Below are positions 15,350 through 22,587 of a stretch of DNA of 64,000 nt, piece after piece. The DNA comes from Actinomadura rupiterrae (lineage in GTDB: Bacteria > Actinomycetota > Actinomycetes > Streptosporangiales > Streptosporangiaceae): contig NZ_JAMZEA010000013.1 in the NCBI RefSeq assembly GCF_024172125.1, forward strand, positions 240,662 through 304,661, written 5' to 3'. The notes beneath the pieces are model-generated. The model was not told the DNA's origin. It ran no database searches and saw only the letters and a list, made by a program, of their open reading frames with translations. The position numbers and the translations under genes are program-made. The first letter of the stretch is position 1. Every line of letters begins with the position of its first letter.

Positions 15350-15355
15350 AGCGTA
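15350..15355 (-). promoter_or_regulatory. -10 box of the trp leader transcript
   Basis: TACGCT on the minus strand, 6 bases before the leader ATG. No clear -35 is visible. Confidence 0.45.
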
Positions 15356-15504
15356 CCCGCTCACCGACCGCCCGCGCCACGCCCCGCGCCGGACGCGCCG
15401 GACGGCCCGCTCGCGGATCAAGGACCGAGCAGGGTTCTGCGCAGCGAACATTCCTGACAAGATGGACGCAAGGGATCACTTACCGACCGTGGCGGGAGGA
15501 TGCC

Positions 15505-16104
15505 ATGACCTCCACCGAGGCCTCGTCCGCGACCGGCGGCGCCGGCGGCGGGCGCACCAACCCCGAGTTCGAGCTGCGCGGCGTCAACCACCTGGCGCTG
15601 GTCTGCCGGGACATGCGCCGGACCGTCGAGTTCTACCAGGGCGTTCTCGGCATGCCGCTGATCAAGACGATCGAGCTGCCGATGGGCTGGGGCCAGCACT
15701 TCTTCTTCGACTGCGGCGGCGGCAACGCGCTGGCCTTCTTCTGGTTCCCGGACGCGCCCGAGGCCGTCCCGGGCGTGTCGGCGCCCAAGGGCCTGCCCGA
15801 CAGCGGGGAGCTGCTGTCTGCGATCGGCTCGATGAACCACATCGCCTTCGACGTCCCGCCGGAGAAGATCGAGGAGTACCGGGACCGGCTGGTCGCCAAG
15901 GGCGTCGAGGTCGGCGTGCTGCTCAACCACGACGACAGCGAGTTCGGGGTCGCCAGGGAGGTGCACGACGGGGTGTTCGTCCGGTCGATCTACTTCCGGG
16001 ACCCCGACGGCGTGCTGATCGAGTTCGCCTGCTGGCTGCGCGAGCTGGACCGTCCCGAGGACGTCCGGCACGAGCCGCGCACCGCCGCCGACCGCACCGC
16101 CTGA
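15505..16104 (+). CDS. VOC family (glyoxalase/dioxygenase fold) protein
   Basis: A 199-residue protein of the vicinal oxygen chelate superfamily. One metal-ligand motif is RGVNHLALVCRDM, another is SMNHIAFDVP, and the last is FRDPDGVLIEFACW; together they fit a metal-dependent dioxygenase or lyase. A GGGAGGATG ribosome site precedes the ATG at 15505. It lies 68 bp before a carboxymuconolactone-decarboxylase-like gene on the same strand, which suggests a small aromatic-degradation unit; no substrate can be assigned. Confidence 0.85.
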   Translation: MTSTEASSATGGAGGGRTNPEFELRGVNHLALVCRDMRRTVEFYQGVLGMPLIKTIELPMGWGQHFFFDCGGGNALAFFWFPDAPEAVPGVSAPKGLPDSGELLSAIGSMNHIAFDVPPEKIEEYRDRLVAKGVEVGVLLNHDDSEFGVAREVHDGVFVRSIYFRDPDGVLIEFACWLRELDRPEDVRHEPRTAADRTA

Positions 16105-16160
16105 CCCGCCTCCCGACTCCGCCGACCCGCCTCCCACCCCGCGACCTGCCTCGCACCCCG
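16098..16160. repeat. degenerate 19-21 bp repeats after the VOC stop
   Basis: GACCCGCCTCCC occurs at 16103-16114 and 16124-16135 (period 21), and a weaker third copy follows at about 16143. The array starts in the stop codon region of the VOC gene and fills the gap to the next ribosome site. Confidence 0.5.
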
Positions 16161-16172
16161 AAGGAGACCGCG

Positions 16173-16820
16173 ATGCCCCGACTCCGCCAGGTCCCCCGCG
16201 CCGAGCTCCAGGAGCGCGGCGACCAGCTCGCCCTGTTCTTCTACGACCGGCTGTTCGGCGCCGACGCCGACCCGACCGACGGGCAGGGGACGGCGACCGG
16301 CTCGCCCGGGGACTGGTGGACGACCTTCGCGCTCGACCAGGCGATCTTCAAGCACTGCGTCAAGGGCTTCCAGGTCTACCGGGACGTCAGCCTCGACCCG
16401 GTGCTGCGCGAGCTGGGCCAGACGCGGGCCGGCTGGGCGCGCGGCAGCCAGTTCGTGTTCTCCCAGCACTGCAAGCAGATGCGGGCGCTGGGCGTGCCGG
16501 ACGAGAAGGTGCGCGCGGTCGCCTACTGGGAGGTGTCGGACCGGTTCGACGAGCTGGAGCGGGCCGTCCTCGCCTACGCCGACGCGCTCGTCCTGAACGG
16601 CGGGCGGGTGCACGACGAGGTGTTCGCGACGCTGAAGAAGCACCTGCCGGACGAGCAGATCCTCGAACTGACCTACGTCACCTGCCTGTACGAGATGCAC
16701 GCGACGATGGCGCGGGCGCTGCGGGTGGAGTTCGACGACCGGGACGACCCGGTCGTCGAGGTCCCGGCGCCCGAGGGCTACGGCACCCGGGACATCGCCG
16801 ACGAGATCACGGGCGGCTGA
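16173..16820 (+). CDS. carboxymuconolactone decarboxylase family protein
   Basis: A 215-residue helical protein with the CMD/AhpD-type core (FSQHCKQMRALGV, ERAVLAYADALV, LVTCLYEMHATMARAL-like helix near the end). The canonical double-cysteine of AhpD (CxxC) is not present; a single cysteine lies in QHCKQM. It is therefore more likely a CMD-like lyase or a structural homologue than a peroxidase partner. An AAGGAGA ribosome site precedes the ATG. It is probably co-transcribed with the VOC gene. Confidence 0.8.
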   Translation: MPRLRQVPRAELQERGDQLALFFYDRLFGADADPTDGQGTATGSPGDWWTTFALDQAIFKHCVKGFQVYRDVSLDPVLRELGQTRAGWARGSQFVFSQHCKQMRALGVPDEKVRAVAYWEVSDRFDELERAVLAYADALVLNGGRVHDEVFATLKKHLPDEQILELTYVTCLYEMHATMARALRVEFDDRDDPVVEVPAPEGYGTRDIADEITGG

Positions 16821-17015
16821 GCCCCGCCTCCGCCGCCTGCCTCCTGACCTGGCGTTTCACATGTTGGAACGCTCCACGGAGTCGTGCCGCGTCCGAGACC
16901 CGACCGTGATCGCGACAGCACTAGGCTGCCCGCACCCACCCCAGGTCAGGGGCCGTCTCATCATCCGGACGGCCCCGTCGGCCGCTGAAGCGACACGTGC
17001 ACGAGGAGGACCCCT

Positions 17016-17294
17016 TTGGCTCCGCAGGATCCACCCCCCGAACCGTCGGAGGGGGCCCCGTCCGCCACCGCGGAGGGGAACGCCCGGCGTCGCTCGGACA
17101 GGCACCCGGTCAACTGGCTGCTCGTCGTCCCCGTCGTCGTCCCCCTGCTGACGATGCTGTTCAACCACGACGGGCCCCGGATCGCCGGGTTCCCCGCCTT
17201 CTACTGGATGCAGTTCGCCTTCATCCCGCTCGGCGTGCTCTGCACGGCGATCGTGTACCAGGCCACCAAGCGCGGCAAGGGAGGTGACCGGTGA
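17016..17294 (+). CDS. DUF3311 small membrane protein
   Basis: A 92-residue protein with two membrane segments (NWLLVVPVVVPLLTMLF and YWMQFAFIPLGVLCTAIVY). The TTG start at 17016 is chosen because AGGAGG lies 8 bases upstream. DUF3311 proteins typically sit directly before a sodium:solute symporter, as here, and are presumed accessory subunits. Its stop overlaps the transporter start by 4 bases (GTGA). Confidence 0.85.
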   Translation: MAPQDPPPEPSEGAPSATAEGNARRRSDRHPVNWLLVVPVVVPLLTMLFNHDGPRIAGFPAFYWMQFAFIPLGVLCTAIVYQATKRGKGGDR

Positions 17295-18898
17295 AGGACC
17301 ACATGACCGAGTTCGTCGTCTTCGCCGCACTGTTCGTCCTGGTCAGCGGCATGGGCTTCGTGGCGGCGCGGTGGCGGCGCCCGCAGACCATGGACAGCCT
17401 GGACGAGTGGGGCCTCGGCGGCCGCTCCTTCGGCAGCTGGATCACCTGGTTCCTGATCGGCGGCGACCTCTACACCGCCTACACCTTCGTCGCCGTCCCG
17501 GCGCTGGTGTTCGGCGCGGGCGCGGCCGGCTTCTACGCCGTCCCGTACACGATCGTGGTGTACCCGCTGGTGTTCCTGGTGCTGATCCGGCTCTGGTCGG
17601 TGTCGCACCGGCACGGCTTCGTCACCCCGGCCGACTTCGTCCGCGCCCGGTTCGGCTCGCCGAGCCTGGCGGCCGTCATCGCGATCACCGGCATCGTCGC
17701 GACCATGCCCTACATCGCGCTGCAGCTGGTCGGCATCGAGTCGGTGCTGAAGGCGATGGGCATCAACGGGCACTGGCCGATCCTCATCGCCTTCGCGATC
17801 CTGGCGGCCTACACCTACCAGTCGGGGCTGCGCGCGCCCGCGCTGATCGCGTTCGTCAAGGACGCGCTGATCTACATCGTGATCATCGTGGCCGTGCTCT
17901 ACATCCCGTCCAAGGTGGGCGGCTGGGGGCACATCTTCGACTCGGCGCAGGCCAAGTTCGCCAAGACCCCCGCGCCCAGCGACGGCGTCCTGCTGGACGG
18001 CACCAACCAGCTGAACTACGCCATGCTCGCGCTCGGCTCGGCGCTGGCGCTGTTCCTCTACCCGCACAGCGTCACCGGCGTGCTGGCCAGCAAGAACCGC
18101 AACGTGATCAAGCGGAACATGTCGGCGCTGCCCGCCTACAGCTTCGTGCTCGGCCTGATCGCGCTGCTCGGCTACATGGCCATCGCGGCCGGTGTGAAGC
18201 CGCTGTCGACCGGCGGCAAGCCCGACACCAACACCGTCGTGCCGGTGCTGTTCGACAAGATGTTCCCCGACTGGTTCGCCGGCGTCGCGTACGCGGCGAT
18301 CGGCATCGGCGCGCTCGTCCCGGCGGCGATCATGTCGATCGCGGCGGCGAACCTGTTCACCCGCAACATCTACAAGGAGTTCTGGCGCAAGGACGCGACC
18401 GACAAGGAGGAGGCGGTCGTCTCCAAGCTGGTCTCGCTGATCGTCAAGGTCGGCGCGGTGGTCTGCATCCTCGCCCTGGACCCCGAGTTCTCCATCGACC
18501 TGCAGCTGATCGGCGGCGTCATCATCCTGCAGACGCTCCCGGCGGTGGGGCTCGGCCTGGTGACCAACTGGTTCCACCGGGGCGGGCTGATCGCCGGCTG
18601 GGTCGCGGGCATGGCGTCCGGGCTGTGGATGCTGTCCCAGATCCCGAACCCCGCCAAGCACAAGGCGCACTTCGGCGGCTCGGCCTACAAGCTGAGCGAC
18701 CTGGGCCTCGACACCAAGATGACGGTGTACGTCGGCATCCTGGCGCTCGCGGTGAACCTGGCCGTGGCCGTCGCGGCCTCGCTGGTCCTCAAGGCCGCCG
18801 GCGCCAAGGACGGCGCGGACGTCACCACCCCGGAGGACTACACCGCCGACGAGGGCGACCCGAAGGTCCACGAGCTGGAGCTGACCTCCAGCACGTGA
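17291..18898 (+). CDS. mctP: sodium:solute symporter, monocarboxylate (MctP-like)
   Basis: A 535-residue integral membrane transporter of the SSS family with about 13 helices. It carries the LDEWGLGGRSFGSW entry motif, LYTAYTFVAVPALVFG and LYPHSVTGVLASKN, which resemble the pyruvate/lactate/acetate permeases MctP/MctC. Likely substrates are short monocarboxylates, consistent with isocitrate lyase and acyl-CoA metabolism elsewhere in the window, though specificity cannot be read from sequence. It is coupled to DUF3311 and ends at a strong hairpin. Confidence 0.85.
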   Translation: MKDHMTEFVVFAALFVLVSGMGFVAARWRRPQTMDSLDEWGLGGRSFGSWITWFLIGGDLYTAYTFVAVPALVFGAGAAGFYAVPYTIVVYPLVFLVLIRLWSVSHRHGFVTPADFVRARFGSPSLAAVIAITGIVATMPYIALQLVGIESVLKAMGINGHWPILIAFAILAAYTYQSGLRAPALIAFVKDALIYIVIIVAVLYIPSKVGGWGHIFDSAQAKFAKTPAPSDGVLLDGTNQLNYAMLALGSALALFLYPHSVTGVLASKNRNVIKRNMSALPAYSFVLGLIALLGYMAIAAGVKPLSTGGKPDTNTVVPVLFDKMFPDWFAGVAYAAIGIGALVPAAIMSIAAANLFTRNIYKEFWRKDATDKEEAVVSKLVSLIVKVGAVVCILALDPEFSIDLQLIGGVIILQTLPAVGLGLVTNWFHRGGLIAGWVAGMASGLWMLSQIPNPAKHKAHFGGSAYKLSDLGLDTKMTVYVGILALAVNLAVAVAASLVLKAAGAKDGADVTTPEDYTADEGDPKVHELELTSST

Positions 18899-18909
18899 GC
18901 CCCTGAACC

Positions 18910-18941
18910 CGGCCCGGCCCTCGCTCCCGGGGGCCGGGCCG
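18910..18941. terminator. hairpin between convergent genes
   Basis: CGGCCCGGCCC and GGGCCGGGCCG (11 bp perfect) around a 10-base loop, between mctP and the DUF6285 gene. There is no strong U-tract. Confidence 0.6.
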
Positions 18942-18959
18942 TTCCGCTTCCCGGGCTCC

Positions 18960-19304
18960 TCAGCCTTCGGTGTAGCCGGGGTTGGCGACGGCCAGCTTGT
19001 CGCGGACCATCTCGGTCAGGGCGTCCTTGAGCTGGACGTAGCGGTCATCGCACGCGCCCTCGCGGATCGCGGCGGCGAGCGACGCGTCGTCGGGGAAGCC
19101 GAGCTCGCGGAGCCGGGCGCGGTGCCGGTCGGCGTGCTCGCGCCCGTGGTCCAGCTCGCGTTCGACGATGCCGAGCGTGTTGATCGCCACGAGCGCGTGG
19201 AAGCGGGTGCGCCCGTCCAGGCCGGCGAGGACGTCGCGCTCCAGGAACTCGCGGACGGCGGCCACCAGCTCGCCGGGTCCGGGAACATCGTGCGGTGCGG
19301 GCAT
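18960..19304 (-). CDS. DUF6285 protein
   Basis: A 114-residue helical protein matching DUF6285 (VREFLERDVLAGLDGRTRFH, VAINTLGIVERELD). Genes of this family are regularly found beside acyl-CoA dehydrogenases and aminoglycoside-phosphotransferase-like kinases, and here an acyl-CoA dehydrogenase starts 49 bp away on the opposite strand. GGAGGA precedes the ATG at 19304. A role with acyl-CoA dehydrogenases is inferred only from this neighbourhood. Confidence 0.75.
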   Translation of the reverse strand: MPAPHDVPGPGELVAAVREFLERDVLAGLDGRTRFHALVAINTLGIVERELDHGREHADRHRARLRELGFPDDASLAAAIREGACDDRYVQLKDALTEMVRDKLAVANPGYTEG

Positions 19305-19353
19305 CGCGCGTCCTCCTCCACCGGGGCAGAATGCGATTCTAGGAGGTGGTCGG

Positions 19354-20538
19354 ATGAGCTTCGAGGTTCCCGCGTCCGTGCGTCCGGTCCGCGACGCCGT
19401 GTACGCCTTCATGACCGAGCGGGTGGAGCCCGCCGAGCCGGTGCTGCGGCGCGGCGGCGAGGAGGCCCGCGAAGTGCTGGCGCGGTTGCAGCGCGAGGCC
19501 AAGGCCGAGGGTCTGTGGGCGCTCGGGCATCCGAAGGAGCTGGGCGGCGGCGGGCTGCCGTTCCTGGACTACGTCTACGTCAACGAGGTGCAGGGACGCA
19601 GCGAGTACGGGCAGGCCGCGCTCGGCACGTTCACGCTCCAGGACTCGCTGATGCTCTACAAGCACGCCAACGAGGCGCAGCGCGAGCGGTTCCTCAAGCC
19701 GCTGGTGCAGGCCGAGATCTACCCCAGCTTCGCGATGACCGAGCCGGGCGTGTCCAGCTCGGACCCGACGCAGATCACCACCGCCGCGACGCTCGAAGGC
19801 GACGAGTGGGTGATCCGCGGCCGCAAGTGGTTCACCACCTTCGCCGACCGCGCCGCCTACACGACGGTGATGTGCCGCACCGAGCCGGACGCGCCGCCGC
19901 ACCGCGCGTTCAGCATGATCCTCGTCCCGACCGACACGCCGGGGTACACGATCGTCCGGGACACCCCCGTCCTCGGCCTGGACGGCGGGCACTGCGAGGT
20001 GCTGTACGACGAGGTCCGGGTGCCGCGCGAGAACCTGCTCGGCGAGCGCGGCCACGGCTTCGTCATCGCCCAGGAGCGGCTCGGCCCCGGCCGGATCTTC
20101 CACTGCATGCGCTTCCTCGGCCAGGCCCAGCGCGCCTTCGACCTGATGTGCGAGCGGCTGAACGCCCGAACCGCGTTCGGCGGGCCGCTGGCGGGCAAGC
20201 AGCTGATGCAGCAGCACGTATTCGACTCCTACGCCGAGATCCAGTCGGCGCGGCTGCTGACCCTGCACGCCGCGCACCGCATCGACCAGGGCGACCAGGC
20301 GCGGGTCGAGATCGGCGTGATCAAGGTGGTCGCGGCGCGGATGCTGAACGCGGTGATCGACCGGGCGATCCAGGTGCACGGCGCGCAGGGCCTCACCCCC
20401 GACACCCCGCTGGACGAGATGTACCGGCACGCCCGCGCGGGCCGCATCTTCGACGGCCCGGACGAGGTGCACGTCACCACCACCGCCCGCCGCCTGCTGC
20501 GCGAGTACGCCGAAGGGCGCCCCTGGAACTTCGCCTGA
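19354..20538 (+). CDS. acyl-CoA dehydrogenase
   Basis: A 394-residue flavoprotein that introduces a trans-2 double bond into an acyl-CoA. The FAD/substrate motifs are FAMTEPGVSSSD, VIRGRKWFTTFADRA and HGAQGLTPDTPL. The sequence resembles the ACAD10/11-like class (RTAFGGPLAGKQLMQQH). The catalytic glutamate of short-chain types is not at an obvious position. An AGGAGGTG ribosome site precedes the ATG. The 3' end is part of a 16-bp tandem array that repeats the stop codon. Confidence 0.9.
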   Translation: MSFEVPASVRPVRDAVYAFMTERVEPAEPVLRRGGEEAREVLARLQREAKAEGLWALGHPKELGGGGLPFLDYVYVNEVQGRSEYGQAALGTFTLQDSLMLYKHANEAQRERFLKPLVQAEIYPSFAMTEPGVSSSDPTQITTAATLEGDEWVIRGRKWFTTFADRAAYTTVMCRTEPDAPPHRAFSMILVPTDTPGYTIVRDTPVLGLDGGHCEVLYDEVRVPRENLLGERGHGFVIAQERLGPGRIFHCMRFLGQAQRAFDLMCERLNARTAFGGPLAGKQLMQQHVFDSYAEIQSARLLTLHAAHRIDQGDQARVEIGVIKVVAARMLNAVIDRAIQVHGAQGLTPDTPLDEMYRHARAGRIFDGPDEVHVTTTARRLLREYAEGRPWNFA

Positions 20539-20601
20539 CCCGAGGCTCGCCTGACCCGAGGCTCGCCTGACCCGAGGCTCGCCTGATCCGAGGTTCGCCT
20601 G
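20531..20601. repeat. 16-bp tandem array spanning the acyl-CoA dehydrogenase stop
   Basis: About 4.5 copies of TCGCCTGACCCGAGGC. The first three copies are identical, the fourth has two changes, and the fifth runs into the terminator stem. TGA recurs at 20536, 20552, 20568 and 20584, so successive copies put a stop in each of the three frames. Confidence 0.92.
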
Positions 20602-20647
20602 CCCCGTGAGGACGGATGCCCGTCATCCCTTGCGGGGCAGGCGTTTT
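20596..20647 (+). terminator. rho-independent terminator of the acyl-CoA dehydrogenase
   Basis: CGCCTGCCCCG (20596-20606) pairs with CGGGGCAGGCG (20633-20643), followed by TTTT. An inner GACGG/CCGTC stem extends the hairpin. The 5' arm begins with the last degenerate repeat copy. Confidence 0.85.
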
Positions 20648-20801
20648 GAACGTCTTTGCAGATCAACCTGGGATTTTACGGAACCAGGGGGAAATATGGG
20701 GCGCCTTGAACGTGTTGTGACCCTGTGACCGACGGTGAGCCCCGGATGACGAAGGCGGGGGCGCCATCGCGTCTCCGTCAGCAGGACGCCCGATCCGGGC
20801 C

Positions 20802-20950
20802 GTCCGCCGCCGAGTCCGCGCCGCTGTTCCAGAGCCGCGCGGAGCCGGGAACCCACCGAAACACGGGGTGAATCCGCCAGATCCGCATGCGCGGTAGGCG
20901 GTAGGGCCTGCTTCCACGCCCGAACCCGACAGCTAACCCGGTAGGCGGAC
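20802..20950 (+). ncRNA. c-di-AMP (ydaO-yuaA) riboswitch
   Basis: The region upstream of the CHAP gene carries the conserved strings of this riboswitch class: GGGAACCCACC, GGGGTGAATCC, GGTAGGGCC and CCGAACCCGACAGCTAACCC, then GGTAGGCGGAC. The closing P1 helix is GTCCGCC (20802-20808) with GGCGGAC (20944-20950). In actinobacteria this class commonly sits before cell-wall hydrolase and resuscitation-type genes and turns expression off at high c-di-AMP. The boundaries are set by P1. Confidence 0.85.
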
Positions 20951-20976
20951 TGGAAGAGATCAGGAGATCACCTCGC

Positions 20977-21693
20977 ATGACCGCTACCGCTCGCCGTCTC
21001 GGCACCACCAAGCGCTTGGCCGCCAACGTCACCACCGGTGGCGCGCTCACCCTGGCCGGCGCCCTCGGCCTCGCCGCCCTGACCGCCCCGGCCCACGCCG
21101 ACACCGTCCAGGCCCGGACCCAGCGTCCGGCCCAGGCCGCCACCCTCCAGCACACCGCCGCCAAGGCCAAGGACTCCGGCGGCAAGGACGCCGCGGCCGC
21201 CGGCCGGAGCGCCGGAACCGCGAGGGCCGTGATCGACCTGGCGCGCACCCAGATCGGGACGCGCGAGGACGCCTCCGGCAACACCAAGTTCAACGACTGG
21301 TACGCCGGCTCCGAGCTGGGCAAGGCCAACGTCCAGCGCGCCGGGGGCTCCAACCCCGCGATCTATAAGGGCAAGTCCTGGTGCGACATGTTCGTGACCT
21401 GGCTGGGCCAGTCCACCGGCGCCAAGGGCATGGGCGCCGACGCCTACACCGTCGACCACGCCAAGTGGTTCGCCAAGGCGGGCCGCTTCGGCCACACCCC
21501 GAAGCCCGGCGCCGTGGCGTTCTTCGCCTGGGGCGGCGGCGGCATCGAGGGCATCGACCACGTCGGGATCGTCGTCAAGGACAACCACGACGGCACCGTC
21601 GACACCATCGAGGGCAACACCGGCAACGCGGTCAAGAACAAGGTCCGCGACACCTCCCTCATCGCGGGCTACGGCTACCCCGAGTACCGCTGA
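20977..21693 (+). CDS. secreted CHAP-domain peptidoglycan amidase/endopeptidase
   Basis: A 238-residue exported protein: signal peptide 1-42 ending at AHA, an Ala-rich linker, then a CHAP domain with the nucleophile in GKSWCDMFVTW and the histidine in GIDHVGIVVKDN. CHAP enzymes cut peptide cross-links or amide bonds in peptidoglycan. The gene is directly downstream of the c-di-AMP riboswitch, linking its expression to envelope stress signalling. AGGAGATC lies near the ATG. Confidence 0.9.
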   Translation: MTATARRLGTTKRLAANVTTGGALTLAGALGLAALTAPAHADTVQARTQRPAQAATLQHTAAKAKDSGGKDAAAAGRSAGTARAVIDLARTQIGTREDASGNTKFNDWYAGSELGKANVQRAGGSNPAIYKGKSWCDMFVTWLGQSTGAKGMGADAYTVDHAKWFAKAGRFGHTPKPGAVAFFAWGGGGIEGIDHVGIVVKDNHDGTVDTIEGNTGNAVKNKVRDTSLIAGYGYPEYR

Positions 21694-21694
21694 T

Positions 21695-21711
21695 CCGGGG
21701 CCGCGCCCCGG
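21695..21711 (+). terminator. short hairpin after the CHAP gene
   Basis: CCGGGGC, loop CGC, GCCCCGG directly after the stop; no U-tract. It may only attenuate read-through into the next gene. Confidence 0.4.
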
Positions 21712-21821
21712 CCTCCTCCCCTCCCCATCCCGTTCCCCACGCGCCGCACCCTCCGTTTGCCGCGCGCCTGGTCGACCGCGCCCTCCGTCGCGGCGACCGG
21801 ACCAACGAGCGAAGGACGTCC

Positions 21822-22403
21822 ATGCAGCAGCGAACCATCGACAACGCCCTGAACGCCACCATCGGCACCGCCCTGGCGGGCCTCCTCGTCGCCGGCGTCG
21901 CGCTCGGGGGCACCCACGGGCCCGGCTCCGAGGAGAAGGCGGTCGCGAACCAGACCTCGTCCCAGGCGGCGGACCGGCCCGCGGCGAAGGTCAAGAGCGG
22001 GCCCGCGGTCAAGCCGGTCCTGACCGGGACGACCACCGCGTCCTACTTCTGGGACGACGGCTCGGGCGAGAACGGCGACACCGGCCAGCCCGCCAGCGGC
22101 AAGCCCATGCAGCCGGGCCTGTTCGCGAGCCCCAGCTGGCCGCTGAACACCAAGGTCAAGGTCAGCTACAAGGGCCGCAGCGTCACCGGCTTCGTCGGCG
22201 ACCGCGGGCCGGGCGAGCCCTCGCACCGCGGCGTCATGCTCGACCTCGACACCTACACCTTCCGGCACCTGCTGGACGGCTCCAAGCCCGCCTCCAAGTA
22301 CGACACCGGCAGCTCCGCCGGCCACCTGGAGGGCGTGAAGTACCAGGTCCTGAGCTGGGGCAGCGGCGCCGGCGCCAAGGGCGCCCCGCGCCCCCTCGGC
22401 TGA
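21822..22403 (+). CDS. RlpA-like double-psi beta-barrel secreted protein
   Basis: A 193-residue protein with an N-terminal membrane segment or signal (residues 12-30), a linker, and an RlpA/expansin-like barrel from about residue 70 (TASYFWD, SPSWPLNTKVKVSYKG, VTGFVGDRGPGEPSHRG, YQVLSWG). RlpA-type domains bind or cut glycan strands. The barrel is clearly paralogous to that of the LuxR-HTH fusion at 59707, sharing the FWD, SPxWPL, VTG and EVLSWG/QVLSWG blocks. GAAGGA precedes the ATG at 21822. It follows the CHAP gene and may be part of the same envelope unit. Confidence 0.78.
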   Translation: MQQRTIDNALNATIGTALAGLLVAGVALGGTHGPGSEEKAVANQTSSQAADRPAAKVKSGPAVKPVLTGTTTASYFWDDGSGENGDTGQPASGKPMQPGLFASPSWPLNTKVKVSYKGRSVTGFVGDRGPGEPSHRGVMLDLDTYTFRHLLDGSKPASKYDTGSSAGHLEGVKYQVLSWGSGAGAKGAPRPLG

Positions 22404-22426
22404 CCGGCCCCTCCCCCGAACCCACA

Positions 22427-22465
22427 CGGGCCCGGCGGTTCCCGTTACCCGGACCGCCGGGCCCG
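22427..22465 (+). terminator. hairpin after the RlpA-like gene
   Basis: CGGGCCCGGCGGT and ACCGCCGGGCCCG form a 13-bp perfect stem with a 13-base loop. Confidence 0.6.
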
Positions 22466-22568
22466 CGGCGTCCGGCCGCGCGTGGCCGGATGCGGACGGG
22501 GTGCGGGGCCTGCGGGTTTCCCGGTGGCCGGATCAGGCGCGCGGAGATCGCGAAGCCCCGGCAAATAA

Positions 22569-22585
22569 ACAGGTTACTTTCCTGT
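22569..22585. promoter_or_regulatory. inverted repeat over the -10 box of the hexosaminidase gene
   Basis: ACAGG, 7 bases, CCTGT. The -10 box TACTTT (22575-22580) lies inside it and ends 7 bases before the ATG at 22588, so a repressor bound here would block a leaderless promoter. The sequence is not the DasR site. Confidence 0.55.
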
Positions 22586-22587
22586 CC

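Noticed and set aside
20531..20601. 16-bp array as a CRISPR or transposon end
   Set aside because: No unique spacers, no inverted termini or target duplication, and no cas or transposase genes in the window.
22569..22585. DasR operator before the chitobiase gene
   Set aside because: The dyad ACAGG-N7-CCTGT does not resemble the ACTGGTCTAGACCA-type DasR site.
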